Of a stretch of DNA of 64,000 bases, positions 1-8,716 are shown one piece after another. Position 1 is the stretch's first letter. Each line of letters starts with the position of its first letter. Origin of the DNA: Trebonia sp963773105 (GTDB lineage Bacteria > Actinomycetota > Actinomycetes > Streptosporangiales > Streptosporangiaceae). The translations under genes were made by a program, and so were the position numbers. Where the stretch lies: positions 310,001 to 374,000 of the forward strand of contig CAVZAA010000004.1 of the NCBI GenBank assembly GCA_963773105.1. Reading direction: 5' to 3'. The notes below the pieces were generated by a model. That model worked only from the letters and a program-made list of their open reading frames with translations. It was not told where the DNA came from and did no database searches.

Positions 1-100
1 CGGTGATCCGGACCAGCGCGTCGGTGGGCAGCTCGACGGCGGAGTCGGGAACCTCCTCGACCCGGACGTCGCCCGCCGCGTACATGAGGGTTGCGCGCAT
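1..100 (-). CDS. Zinc-dependent alcohol dehydrogenase, N-terminal part (cut by window edge)
   Basis: Only the first 33 codons lie in the window. The start is the ATG complementary to 98-100. The peptide begins MRATLMYAAGDVRVEEVPD, which is the usual opening of zinc-dependent medium-chain alcohol dehydrogenases (GroES-like fold, NAD(P)-linked alcohol/aldehyde interconversion). An AAAGGAC ribosome-binding site sits about 9 bases upstream and overlaps the stop codon of the preceding SDR gene, so the two oxidoreductases are almost certainly one leftward operon. The catalytic zinc ligands and Rossmann fold fall outside the window, so substrate and completeness cannot be judged. Confidence 0.75.
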   Translation of the reverse strand, partial: MRATLMYAAGDVRVEEVPDSAVELPTDALVRIT

Positions 101-114
101 CAGCTGGCGTCCTT

Positions 115-978
115 TCAGCGTGCGACGGGCGTCTCAGGCTCGGCCTCGTAGGAGCGCTGGATGGTTTGATGCCGGGTCCCGAGGCCGTCGGTGACCTTGC
201 GTTCCCATGGGACCTGCTGGAGGTGCCTGGTCTCTTCGATCATCGACTTGGGCTCTAGGTTGCGGTACCTGTCGACCTGGCCGGCGGCGACGGCCGTCAA
301 CGTTGCGTAGACCGCCTCCGGATCAAACTGCGCTCGGGGGAAGGCGAGTTTGGAGTAGTCAAAGACGCGCTGGGACGGGTCGTCCTCCCAGCTCTCCCAG
401 GTTTGGAACATGCGGTCATTGAAGCCGGTCAGGAATGGCCCCGGGTTGACCGTGGCGACTTCGATGTTGTACTCCTGCAGTTCGTAGGCCATGGTCTCGG
501 CGATCGCCTCGATGGCGTGCTTGGACGCGGAGTAGAGGCCGGTGAAGGGGTTGACGTTCAGGCCTTCCCTCGAGGAAACCCATACGACGCGGCCGCCACC
601 GCGTTTGATCATCTGCTTGGCGATCCCCTGGGTGAGGAGCAGAGGCCCGGTGACGTTGACCTCAAACTGGTGCCGAATGTTCGACTCGGGGATGTCAACG
701 GTCGAGCCTCCTTCGCCGACGCCGGCGTTGTTCACGAGGATCTCCACACCCCAGCTCAGAGCCTTGCGACGGTCACCGTTGTTCGTGACGTCAAGCTTCT
801 CCACCCGCAGCTTGACCCCTCGCTCGGCCGCCTGCCGCTTCAGCGTCTGCACCTGGGCGTAGATCTCAACCGCGGCGATGACGTCGAAGCCCTCGTCGGC
901 CAGTCGCATGGCTGCCTCATGGCCGAAGCCGGTACCCGCGCCCGTGATGAGGACCTTCGTCAGTGCCGAACTCGCCAT
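115..978 (-). CDS. SDR family oxidoreductase
   Basis: A 287-residue short-chain dehydrogenase/reductase, a typical length for the classical family. It carries the cofactor loop TGAGTGFG (residues 12-19), the NNAG motif (83-86), the catalytic serine in WVSS (about 136) and YSASK (Tyr149, Lys153). I chose the ATG at 978, which is preceded by GGGAG at good spacing. The frame stays open for 38 more codons upstream, but that stretch is basic and unlike the family. The C-terminal third is rich in charged residues, as in SDRs acting on bulky or unknown alcohols. It lies 14 bp before the zinc alcohol dehydrogenase on the same strand. The true substrate is unknown. Confidence 0.88.
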   Translation of the reverse strand: MASSALTKVLITGAGTGFGHEAAMRLADEGFDVIAAVEIYAQVQTLKRQAAERGVKLRVEKLDVTNNGDRRKALSWGVEILVNNAGVGEGGSTVDIPESNIRHQFEVNVTGPLLLTQGIAKQMIKRGGGRVVWVSSREGLNVNPFTGLYSASKHAIEAIAETMAYELQEYNIEVATVNPGPFLTGFNDRMFQTWESWEDDPSQRVFDYSKLAFPRAQFDPEAVYATLTAVAAGQVDRYRNLEPKSMIEETRHLQQVPWERKVTDGLGTRHQTIQRSYEAEPETPVAR

Positions 979-1570
979 GTTGATGTGCTCCCTTCGTCTT
1001 GGCGCATTCGAGAGGACTCCAAAAGAATCCTCTCGTTCCGCAGTGGAATTCTTCTTTAGCGCTTTTTTCGCTGAATGGCGATGAAATGCCATTTTCGTAC
1101 GTTATGAAGACCGACGGGATGTATGTCGCGGCCGGGGGAAAATGGGTATCCAAGGGGGTCAGCTCCCACCCGCCGCCGAGAGGGCGGCCATGTCGCCCTC
1201 CCAGCTTGAGCATGATCGCTGCGTGGGATGATAGACAAACGGCCGCACTGAACTGCCAATGGACGCGCCGGTGCTTCGCCAGGCGTCCTATGTCCGTCAC
1301 GATCAAGCGCGCGTAAACAGGCACGCTGTATGGCGAGTCCGCGTGGAGGGGAAAGATGGCGACGTTTCCGCACATCTCACCGGTGGCACATTCGCCATCA
1401 TGATTTCCTCTTATCCAGGGATAAATTGCGCCGGGCGCCGGCTCCGCGTCGCCAGCCGCGAAGACGTCTGTGTGGCGGCAGGGCAGGCACGTTGTCTCAA
1501 GGCACGCCGGTCGCGGCTCCATCCAGCGGGCAGAGCGGAGGCTGGCGCGAAGGCCACCTCACGAGCGAAC
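979..1570. other. Intergenic stretch without a recognisable gene
   Basis: About 590 bp separate the SDR start from the first recognisable SARP homology. The sequence is less G+C-rich than its surroundings. Open frames exist on both strands, but none resembles a known protein or shows a convincing ribosome-binding site. It probably contains the leftward promoter of the SDR/alcohol dehydrogenase operon and the decayed upstream end of the SARP pseudogene. Confidence 0.5.
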
Positions 1571-3283
1571 GTTCAGCTCAGTCTGCTCGGCCCCGTGCGG
1601 GCAAGGCGCGGCCCGGCCGAGCTGGATGTAGGCCCAAGGCAGCAACGTGCCATTCTCGCGCTGCTACTGGTGCGAGCCAATCAGCTCGTCACCGTCGACG
1701 GCATGATCGCGCTGCTCTGGGATCAGAACCCGCCGGGCAGTGCGGTCAACATCATCCATAAGTACATCGGCTGCATCCGCCGCCTGCTTGAACCGGATCT
1801 CCAGGCGAGGGCCAGCGGGCGCTGGCTGACCAGGCACGGTGAGGCATACCGGCTTGCCGCCGATGAGGACATGTCAGACCTGATCGCCTTCCGCCGCTTG
1901 GTGAAAGCCGCGCGGTCGGCTCACGCGAGAGGCCGGCCGACGGCCGCTCTCGATCTCTTGCGGCAAGCCCTGGCCTGTGGCGGGGAGCCTGCGGCGAGGA
2001 CCTGTGGCTCCATGGCCGCAACCGGGATTACTTCGCGGCGGTAGACCAAGAGCACACCGCCGCCGTCACTAGAGCGGCTGACGCCGCCCTCGCGAGCGCC
2101 CAGCCGGCCCGGATACTCGCACTGCTCAGGCAGGCAGCGGTGGACGAGCCGCTGAACGAGTCGCTGCAGGCCCGCCTGATGCTGGTGCTGGCCGCCAGCG
2201 GACAGCAGGCGTCGGCCCTGTCGCATTACGACCAGGTCAGGGCGCGGTTGCGCGATGAGCTTGGGGTGGATCCGGGCGCGGAGATGCGTGCCGCGCACGG
2301 CCAGGTGCTCCGGCAGGAAATCCCGGCGCCCGCCGCCGGTGACCTGGCTGACTGCGCGGTCGAGCCCCAATCGGCCGAGCCGTCGCCAGGATCGGCCGAG
2401 CCGCCGGGCAGCCAGGCGGTGTCAGGTCCCCCGCCGCCCCGCGGCCCGTCTCCGCTGGTGCCACCGGCGCAGCTGCCCGCTGACCTGCCCGCCTTCGCCG
2501 GTCGCGAGGCGGAGCTGTCGCAGCTGTCGGAAATGCTCGACCAAGCAAGCAAGCTCCCCCGTACCGTCGGCATTTGCGCGGTCGCGGGCCTGGCCGGCAT
2601 CGGCAAGACCACCTTCGCGATCCACTGGGCGCACCGCGTGGCGAATCGCTTTGAAGACGGTCAGCTGTACCTCAACCTGCGCGGCTTCGATCAGGGCGAT
2701 CCTGCCGTGGCGCCGACGGACGCGCTGCGGACCCTGCTCTGCTCGCTGGGGGTCCCCGCCGCGGACATACCGGACGACCTGGACGCCCGGGCTGGCCTGT
2801 ACCGGAGCATCCTGGCCGGACAGCGCGTTCTCGTCGTCCCCGACAACGCACACGATGCGCGGCAGGTCCGCCCGCTGCTGCCCGGCAGCCCCGGGTGCCT
2901 GGTCCTGGTGACGAGCCGGAACCCACTGGCAGAGCTGGCCATGGCCGAGGGCGCCCGGCTCCTCACGCTGAGCCTTCTTTCCTTCCCCGCTCACGGCCGG
3001 GGAGGTCCTCGAGCGCAGGCTCGGCGCCGGCCGGGTCGCCGCCGAGCCGACGGCGGCGGAGGACATCATCGAACTGTGCGGGCGGCTCCCGCTCGCGCTG
3101 GCTGCCGTGGCCGCGCGGGCCGTCGTTCATCCCGATGTCACCCTGGCCTCGATCGCCTCCGACCTCCGGCGCACGCGCGGCAGCCTTGACGTGCTCGCAG
3201 CCGCCGGCGCGACTGCCGACACGCGGTCCGCCTTCTCCTGGTCGGCCTGGGCCGACATGAGGTACCCGGGCCGCTTGAAGTGA
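1571..3283 (+). pseudogene. Broken SARP/AfsR-family regulator (two frameshifts, truncated)
   Basis: Three frames must be joined to recover an AfsR-type regulator. The first (from about 1571) gives an OmpR-like DNA-binding domain opening SLLGPVRARRG and the start of the BTAD domain. Near 1974 the homology moves to another frame (LWRGACGEDLW, then BTAD up to ELGVDPGAEMRAAHG), continuing into an NB-ARC domain with the P-loop GLAGIGKTT. Near 2975-2990 it moves back to the first frame (LTAGEVLERRLGAG, LCGRLPLALAAVAAR) and stops at 3283, just after the FSWS segment. The rest of the ATPase and the TPR region of a normal 900-1000 residue protein are missing. Such proteins activate secondary metabolism; this copy should be dead. 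No clear start codon remains. Confidence 0.82.
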
Positions 3284-3380
3284 GAAGTCAGTGATTTTGC
3301 ACTGTCACCCGGTGTCCTAGTGGGAAAGACACCGCCAGAGGGGCGAAGAGCCCCGCGACCGCAAACACCTGGGAGTAGCC

Positions 3381-4223
3381 ATGCCCGCCATCACCGTCGG
3401 CACCGAGAACTCGGGGTCCATCGACCTCTATTACGAGGATTACGGCAGCGGCACGCCGGTGGTCCTCATTCACGGCTATCCGCTCAGCAACCGCGCCTGG
3501 GACGAGCAGGTCCCGGTGCTGCTCGAGGCCGGGCACCGGGTCATCACCTATGACCGGCGCGGGGCCGGCGCCTCCAGCAAGCCGGCCACCGGGTACGACT
3601 GGGACACGTTCGCGGCCGACCTGGCCATGCTGGTCGACAAGCTCGGACTGGAGCACACCACCCTCGTCGGCCACTCCATGGGGACCGGCGAGGTCACTAG
3701 GTACCTGAGCACGTACGGGTCGGCCAAGGTCGACCGCGGGGTGCTGATCGGGCCGATCCCGCCGTACCTGTCGCAGGCGCCGGACAACCCCGAGGGGGTG
3801 CCGCCGAACCTGTTCGACGGGTTCCGCCAGTCGGCGGCGGCGGACACCCCGGCCTGGCTGAAGGGCTTCCTCGACAACTTCTACAACATCGACCAGTTCG
3901 GCGGCAACCGGGTCAGCGACGAGGCGTACCGCGCCAGCTTCAACGTGGCCGTCACCATGTCCGCCATCGCCGCCTACGCCTGCATCGGGACCTGGCAGGC
4001 CGACTTCCGGGCCGACCTGCCCAAGATCGACGTCCCGATGCTGGCCATCCAGGGCGACGCGGACCGGATCCTGCCGTTCGACAAGACCGGCAAGCGGCTG
4101 CCCGGGCTGATCGCCAACCTCGACCTCGTCGTGATCGAGGGCGGACCGCACGCCATCCCCTGGACCCACACCGATCAGGTCAATGCCGCACTGCTCCGCT
4201 TCCTCGGGCATCCAGCGGCGTAG
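3381..4223 (+). CDS. Alpha/beta-fold hydrolase, non-haem chloroperoxidase type
   Basis: A 280-residue alpha/beta hydrolase closest to the cofactor-free bromo/chloroperoxidase group, which act as esterases/perhydrolases. It shows the oxyanion HGYPLS segment, the nucleophile elbow GHSMG (Ser99), an acid in GDADRILPF and the catalytic histidine in GGPHAIPWTH near the C-terminus. The length is normal for the family and no signal peptide is seen, so it should be cytoplasmic. A GGGAG ribosome-binding site precedes the ATG. It is a single gene between two decayed loci, so the context gives no substrate. The chloroperoxidase label reflects family similarity and does not show that it halogenates anything. 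Confidence 0.88.
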   Translation: MPAITVGTENSGSIDLYYEDYGSGTPVVLIHGYPLSNRAWDEQVPVLLEAGHRVITYDRRGAGASSKPATGYDWDTFAADLAMLVDKLGLEHTTLVGHSMGTGEVTRYLSTYGSAKVDRGVLIGPIPPYLSQAPDNPEGVPPNLFDGFRQSAAADTPAWLKGFLDNFYNIDQFGGNRVSDEAYRASFNVAVTMSAIAAYACIGTWQADFRADLPKIDVPMLAIQGDADRILPFDKTGKRLPGLIANLDLVVIEGGPHAIPWTHTDQVNAALLRFLGHPAA

Positions 4224-4269
4224 CCGCGCCGAGATGGTAGGAACCGACGAACTGGTCTGCTCGCAGCGG

Positions 4270-4605
4270 TCATCGCGGCAACGAGCCGGATAGGGCGTTG
4301 TGGGCCAGGTCCTCGTTGTGGGCCAGGTGCTCGTCCAGGGCCCGGGCGGCGACCTCGAGGTCGCGCTGGCGGAACTCGTCGACCAGCAGCTGGTGCGCCT
4401 CGCGGCACCGCTCGTGCTCGCTCGGGTCGGGGTCGAGCAGTCCGAAGCCGATGCGCACGTACCGCTCGCTCGCCCGCTCGCTCATCGTCAGGATGCGGAT
4501 GTCCCGGGCCGAGGCGGCAGGCGCGAGCAGTGCCAGGTGGAACGCGCGGTGGTCGTCGTAGATGTTCAGCGCCGTCGGGCGGGTGACTGGCGCGCAGGCC
4601 GTCTA
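4270..4605 (-). pseudogene. Remnant of a GntR-family regulator (FCD domain only)
   Basis: Reading leftward from about 4605, the frame encodes ALNIYDDHRAFHLALLAPAA, then SERASERYVRIGF, then HQLLVDEFRQRDLEVAARALDEHL, and stops at 4270. This matches the C-terminal half of an FCD ligand-binding domain, including the conserved DDHRAFH metal/ligand helix and the final ALDEHL helix. Upstream of about 4605 the frame meets a stop and no winged-helix domain is found, so the DNA-binding half is gone. FadR-subfamily regulators of this kind usually control a neighbouring catabolic operon, perhaps once the transketolase/amidohydrolase genes at 4815-8576. It cannot work as a repressor in this form. Confidence 0.7.
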
Positions 4606-4781
4606 CCTGCTGTCCTTCGGAGAGGACTTCCGGCACTTCCACGCCCGAGCTGCGCGGCTACGGGCTAATCCGGGTGCTGGCCGACGGCCGCGACATCCCG
4701 GCCGCGCAGACCCTGGCCGGGCAGGTCAGACTCGTTTACGAGGAGATCGTCCGCGGCCGCGAGCACGCTGCCGTGCGCTGA
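4595..4781 (+). pseudogene. Frameshifted C-terminal remnant, HIT-like
   Basis: On the plus strand, the piece VYLLSFGEDFRHFHAR (from about 4601) resembles the beta-strand and histidine-triad region of HIT-family nucleotide hydrolases. After a one-base shift near 4645 the frame continues as ELRGYGLIRVLADGRDIPAAQ and on to a stop at 4781, like the C-terminal helix of that family. The full HxHxHxx triad is not intact and nothing precedes the fragment. It abuts the FCD remnant on the opposite strand, so this short stretch looks like a deletion junction between two former genes. The HIT assignment is tentative because it rests on a short match. Confidence 0.4.
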
Positions 4782-4814
4782 CCGCGGCCGCAAGTTCGAA
4801 CGAAGGAACCAAAC

Positions 4815-7169
4815 ATGACCACCAGCAGCGCCGATCCGACCGCCAGCGAGGCAGCAGGCCCGACCTACGACCAGGGCGTGCTGCGGGAGATCGCCCAACG
4901 GGTGCTGTGGCTCTCGGCGGCGATCGTCGACGCCGCCAACGCCGGCCGGGCCAACCCCTCGGGGGTCAAGGTGGGCGGGCACCAGGCGTCGAGCGCGTCG
5001 ATGGTCGACATCATGACCGCGCTCTGGTTCGCCGAGCTCACCCCGCTTGACCGGGTTTCCGTCAAGCCGCACGCCTCGCCGGTGCTGCACGCCGTCAACT
5101 ACCTGCTGGGCGATCTGGATGCGGCCTACCTGCCGACCTTGCGCGCGAAGGGCGGCCTGCAGTCCTACCCCTCCCGGCTCAAGGACCCGGACACCGTCGA
5201 CTTCTCCACCGGCTCGGTCGGCATCGGCGCCACCGCCGCGCTGTGGGCGGCGGTGGCGCACCGGTACGTCGCCTCCCAGTTCCCCGGCTCGCCGCCAGCC
5301 GGCCGCTTCATCAGCCTACTCGGCGACGCCGAGCTCGACGAGGGCGCGATCTGGGAGGCGGTCGCCGACCCGGCGGTGGCCCAGCTGGGTGAGCTGCTGT
5401 GGGTGGTGGACCTGAACCGGCAGTCCCTGGACCGGGTGGTGCCCGACATTCAGATCGAGCGGCTGCAGGGCATGTTCGCCGCGGCCGGCTGGCAGGTGGT
5501 GACGGTCAAGTGGGGCCGCCTGATCAGCGGCCTGTTCCAGCGCCCGGGCGGAGCGGAGCTGCGCGCCCGGCTGGAGACGATGCCGAACGAGGAATACCAG
5601 CGGATGCTGCGGGTGCGCCCGGCCGAGATCGCCAACCGCGTCATCGGCACGACCGGGAGCGAGCAGCTCCGGGCGCTGCTGTCCGCCATCGAGCCGGCCG
5701 AGCTGGCGGCCGCGATCCGCGACCTCGGCGGCCATGACCTGGGGCTGCTGGTCGACACCTTCCGCGGCATCGACTCCCACCGCCCCACGATCGTGTTCGC
5801 CTACACCATCAAGGGCCGCGGGCTGCCGACCGAAGGGCACCCCAACAACCACTCCGCGCTGCTGACCGCCGCCCAGATGCAGGCGCTGGCCGAGGCCAGC
5901 GGGGTGGACACCGCCCGGCCGTGGCAGCCCTTCGATCCCGGTACGCCGGCCGGCCAGCTGTGCGCGCGCCGGGCCCGCCAGTTGCGGCGCGACCCGGTGA
6001 CGTCGTCCGGCGCGGTCGCCATCCCGGCCTCGCTTGGTCATCCGCACCGCAAGCCGGTCTCCACTCAGGCGGCCCTGGGCCGCTTCCTGTCCGACCTCGC
6101 CCACGACGCCCCCGACGCGGCCAAGCGGGTGGTTACCTGCAGCCCTGACGTCGCCTCCTCAACCAACCTCGGCGGCTGGATCAACAAGACCGGGGTGTGG
6201 TCGGTGCGGGACCGGCACGACTGGTTTGCCGACGACTCGGAACGGGTGCTGCGCTGGCGCGAGGTCAGCAACGGCCAGCACATCGAGCTGGGCATCGCCG
6301 AGGTCAACCTGGTGTCGCTGCTTGGCGAGCTCGGCGCCACCTGGTCCCGCTGGGGCGAACGCCTCATCCCGGTCGCGACCCTCTACGACCCGTTCGTCTC
6401 CCGCGCGCTCGAGCCCTGGTCCTACGGCATCTACGCCGGCGGCCAGTCGATCCTGGTCGGCACGCCGTCGGGGGTGACGCTGGCGCCGGAGGGCGGCGCG
6501 CACCAGTCGATCACGACCCCGTCGATCGGGCTGGAGCAGCCCGGCTGCATCGCCTGGGAGCCCGCCTTCGCCCAGGACCTGGAGTGGTGCCTGCTCTACG
6601 CCATGGACCGGGTGGGCGTGCCCGGCGGCACGTCGTCCTACTTCCGCCTCAGCACCCGCCCGGTTGATCCCGCGCTGGCGCAGGTACCGGCCGAGCCCGC
6701 CCTGGCGGAACGCCGACGGCAGCAGGCCTGCGCCGGCGGCTACCGGCTGCCGGCCGGGCACCCGGCCGGGGAGGAAGCGGTCACCCTGGTCGGGGTGGGC
6801 GCGATCATGCCAGAGGTGGTCGCCGCCGCGGCGGCGCTGGCGGACGCCGGCATCAACGCCGGCGTGGTGTGCCTGACCAGCCCGGATCTGGTCTTCCGTT
6901 CATTCCAGCAGCGCGGCCGGCGGGAGGCCGGGGTCGGCGGCGGCATCGTCGACGAGCTCTTCCCGGCCGGCCAGCCCGCGCCGCTGGTCACCGTGCTTGA
7001 CGGCCACCCGCACACGCTCGCGTTCCTGGCCGGCGTGCGCGGTGACCGTATCCGCTGCCTCGGCGTGACCGAGTTCGGCCAGTCGTCCGGGCTCGATGAC
7101 GCTTACCGCATTCACCACATCGACGCCGGATCGATCACCGACGCCGCCATGACCATGGCGGGCCGCTAG
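4815..7169 (+). CDS. Transketolase-like / pyruvate dehydrogenase E1-like ThDP enzyme
   Basis: A 784-residue thiamine-diphosphate enzyme of the transketolase/AceE superfamily. The N-terminal half holds the ThDP-binding motif GDAELDEG (about residues 171-178) ending in LNRQSLD. The middle part carries the pyrimidine-domain signature HIELGIAEVNL with the activating glutamate, followed by GGAHQSI. A transketolase C-terminal domain closes the protein. It is longer than transketolase (about 650-700) and shorter than AceE (about 890). Actinobacterial proteins of this type are usually annotated as pyruvate dehydrogenase or transketolase-like, without proof. No E2 or E3 genes are nearby, so a complete 2-oxoacid dehydrogenase complex is not encoded here. 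The truncated hydrolase starts 12 bp downstream, suggesting one transcript. Confidence 0.85.
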   Translation: MTTSSADPTASEAAGPTYDQGVLREIAQRVLWLSAAIVDAANAGRANPSGVKVGGHQASSASMVDIMTALWFAELTPLDRVSVKPHASPVLHAVNYLLGDLDAAYLPTLRAKGGLQSYPSRLKDPDTVDFSTGSVGIGATAALWAAVAHRYVASQFPGSPPAGRFISLLGDAELDEGAIWEAVADPAVAQLGELLWVVDLNRQSLDRVVPDIQIERLQGMFAAAGWQVVTVKWGRLISGLFQRPGGAELRARLETMPNEEYQRMLRVRPAEIANRVIGTTGSEQLRALLSAIEPAELAAAIRDLGGHDLGLLVDTFRGIDSHRPTIVFAYTIKGRGLPTEGHPNNHSALLTAAQMQALAEASGVDTARPWQPFDPGTPAGQLCARRARQLRRDPVTSSGAVAIPASLGHPHRKPVSTQAALGRFLSDLAHDAPDAAKRVVTCSPDVASSTNLGGWINKTGVWSVRDRHDWFADDSERVLRWREVSNGQHIELGIAEVNLVSLLGELGATWSRWGERLIPVATLYDPFVSRALEPWSYGIYAGGQSILVGTPSGVTLAPEGGAHQSITTPSIGLEQPGCIAWEPAFAQDLEWCLLYAMDRVGVPGGTSSYFRLSTRPVDPALAQVPAEPALAERRRQQACAGGYRLPAGHPAGEEAVTLVGVGAIMPEVVAAAAALADAGINAGVVCLTSPDLVFRSFQQRGRREAGVGGGIVDELFPAGQPAPLVTVLDGHPHTLAFLAGVRGDRIRCLGVTEFGQSSGLDDAYRIHHIDAGSITDAAMTMAGR

Positions 7170-7181
7170 GAAGAAGGACCT

Positions 7182-7502
7182 ATGGAACGCAGACTCATCG
7201 CGGCCGACAGCGGCAGCGTCGCCGTGGGCCACCACGCCCCGGCGGCCGCGACCCCCGGGCTGCCGCTGCTGGTCGCCCTGCACGGCGGCACCTACACCAG
7301 CGCGTACTTCGGTGTCGCGGGCGGCCCGGCCGGATCGTTCCTCGACATCGCCGGGCGCAACGGGTTCGCGGTGCTGACCGTCGACCGCCCCGGCTACGGG
7401 GAGAGCACCCTGCTGCCGGAGGCGGAGAACACCTTCGCCCGGCAGGTCGAGATCCTGGACGGCGTCATCGCCGAGGCACTCTGTGGCCGGCCGAGGGGCT
7501 GA
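7182..7502 (+). pseudogene. Truncated alpha/beta hydrolase (N-terminal half)
   Basis: The 106-residue frame reads like the first half of an alpha/beta hydrolase: LLVALHGGTYTSAYF (oxyanion-hole strand) and LTVDRPGYGEST (strand 4 and following turn). It then stops right before where the GxSxG nucleophile elbow should come, ending CGRPRG. Without the nucleophile, acid and histidine it cannot be catalytic. A GAAGGA ribosome-binding site precedes the ATG, and the gene sits tightly between the transketolase-like enzyme and the amidohydrolase. The 5' signals therefore survive although the gene has lost its 3' half. It is best read as a deletion remnant within a catabolic operon. Confidence 0.7.
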
Positions 7503-7508
7503 GGCGAC

Positions 7509-8576
7509 ATGGAGAAGATCGCGCTAACCAACCTGCGGGTGTTCGACGGCGAGCGGCTGGTCGAGCCGGCCACGGTCGTGATCGACGGTGACCGCATCGG
7601 AAGCGGCCTGGCGGGCGCCATCAGGGTGGACGGTGACGGCCGGGTGCTGCTGCCCGGTCTGATCGACTGCCACATCCATCTCACGGACGAAGCCACCCTG
7701 TTGGCGCTGGCCCGGCAGGGCGTCACCACCGGGCTCGACATGGGAACCTGGCCGCCTGAGCTTGTCGCCTCCCTGCGCAACCGCCCCGGTGTGACCGACG
7801 TCCGCTCGAGCGGCACCGGCGCCACCTACCCGGACAGCGCGCACGCCAAGCGGATGGGGCGCGCGCAGGGACTGGTCGCCGATCCCAATGAGGCCAGGGC
7901 CTACGTCTCCCAGCGGGCGGCCGAGGGCGCGGACTACATCAAGATCATCGTCGATCCCCCCGGCTTCGACCAGGCCACCGTCAGGGCGCTGGTCGAGGCC
8001 GCGCACGCGCAGGGCCTGCGCGCGATCGCCCACGCCGCCACCCGTGACGCCGTGCTGTTGGCGCAGGCGGCCGGGGTCGATGTGCTCACCCACGCGCCCA
8101 TCGACCGGGAACTGGAAGAGGGCGAGGTGGCCCGCACCCGCGCGTCGGGGCAGGTCGTCGTGCCCACCCTGACGATGATGGAGGCGATCGTCGAGAAGAT
8201 AGGCAACTTCGCGCCGGTCTCCTATGACGTCGCCCGGTCCACCGTCGGGCGGTGGCACCGGGCGGGCGTCACGATCCTGGCCGGGACCGACGCCAACCAG
8301 GCGCCGTCCGCCCCCGCCTCCCCGCCCTACGGCACCAGCCTCCACCGTGAACTGGGGCTGCTGGTCGACGCGGGCCTGTCCCCGGCCGACGCCCTGCGGT
8401 CGGCGACGATCCTCGCGGCCGAGCACTTCGGGCTGTCTGACCGGGGCGTCATCGCGGCGGGCAGGCGGGCCGATCTGGTGCTGGTCGACGGTGACCCCTT
8501 GAGCGACATCAACGCGGTCGGCAACATCGCCGCGGTGTGGTGCGCAGGCGTCCCCGTCGCCGGCGCGTCCCGCTGA
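7509..8576 (+). CDS. Amidohydrolase family protein (imidazolonepropionase-like)
   Basis: A 355-residue metal-dependent hydrolase of the amidohydrolase superfamily. Visible metal ligands are HIH (His55, His57), the candidate carbamylated lysine in YIKII (Lys145), His175 (AIAHA), His195 (LTHA) and the catalytic aspartate in GTDAN (Asp261). The closing segment GRRADLVLVDGDPLSDI is the standard C-terminal beta-sandwich signature. The family hydrolyses cyclic amides, imidazolones, dipeptides or related C-N bonds; this sequence does not fix the substrate. It starts 6 bp after the truncated hydrolase and follows the transketolase-like gene, so all three probably share a transcript. It looks intact. 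Confidence 0.87.
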   Translation: MEKIALTNLRVFDGERLVEPATVVIDGDRIGSGLAGAIRVDGDGRVLLPGLIDCHIHLTDEATLLALARQGVTTGLDMGTWPPELVASLRNRPGVTDVRSSGTGATYPDSAHAKRMGRAQGLVADPNEARAYVSQRAAEGADYIKIIVDPPGFDQATVRALVEAAHAQGLRAIAHAATRDAVLLAQAAGVDVLTHAPIDRELEEGEVARTRASGQVVVPTLTMMEAIVEKIGNFAPVSYDVARSTVGRWHRAGVTILAGTDANQAPSAPASPPYGTSLHRELGLLVDAGLSPADALRSATILAAEHFGLSDRGVIAAGRRADLVLVDGDPLSDINAVGNIAAVWCAGVPVAGASR

Positions 8577-8589
8577 ACGGAGGCCCGCG

Positions 8590-8655
8590 ACGAAGCTCAT
8601 CACGCTCGAGGAGCACACGCTCAACCCCGTGGGCTTAAAGGCGTGCCACCGCTGA
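8590..8655 (+). pseudogene. Stub of an amidohydrolase-2 family gene with ACG in place of ATG
   Basis: Directly after the amidohydrolase stop there is a CGGAGG ribosome-binding site and, 6 bases on, ACG followed by codons for KLITLEEHTLNP. This is the usual N-terminus of amidohydrolase-2 (decarboxylase-like) enzymes, normally M-K-L-I-T-L-E-E-H. The start appears to have mutated from ATG to ACG, and homology is lost after about 12 residues, with a stop at 8655. I read it as the 5' end of a gene that once extended the 4815-8576 operon. The match is short, so confidence is limited. Confidence 0.45.
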
Positions 8656-8716
8656 CTTGAGAGACATCACCCTTTAAGTGTGAGTTCACGACAAGGTCGC
8701 TGCTTCATCATCGAAT

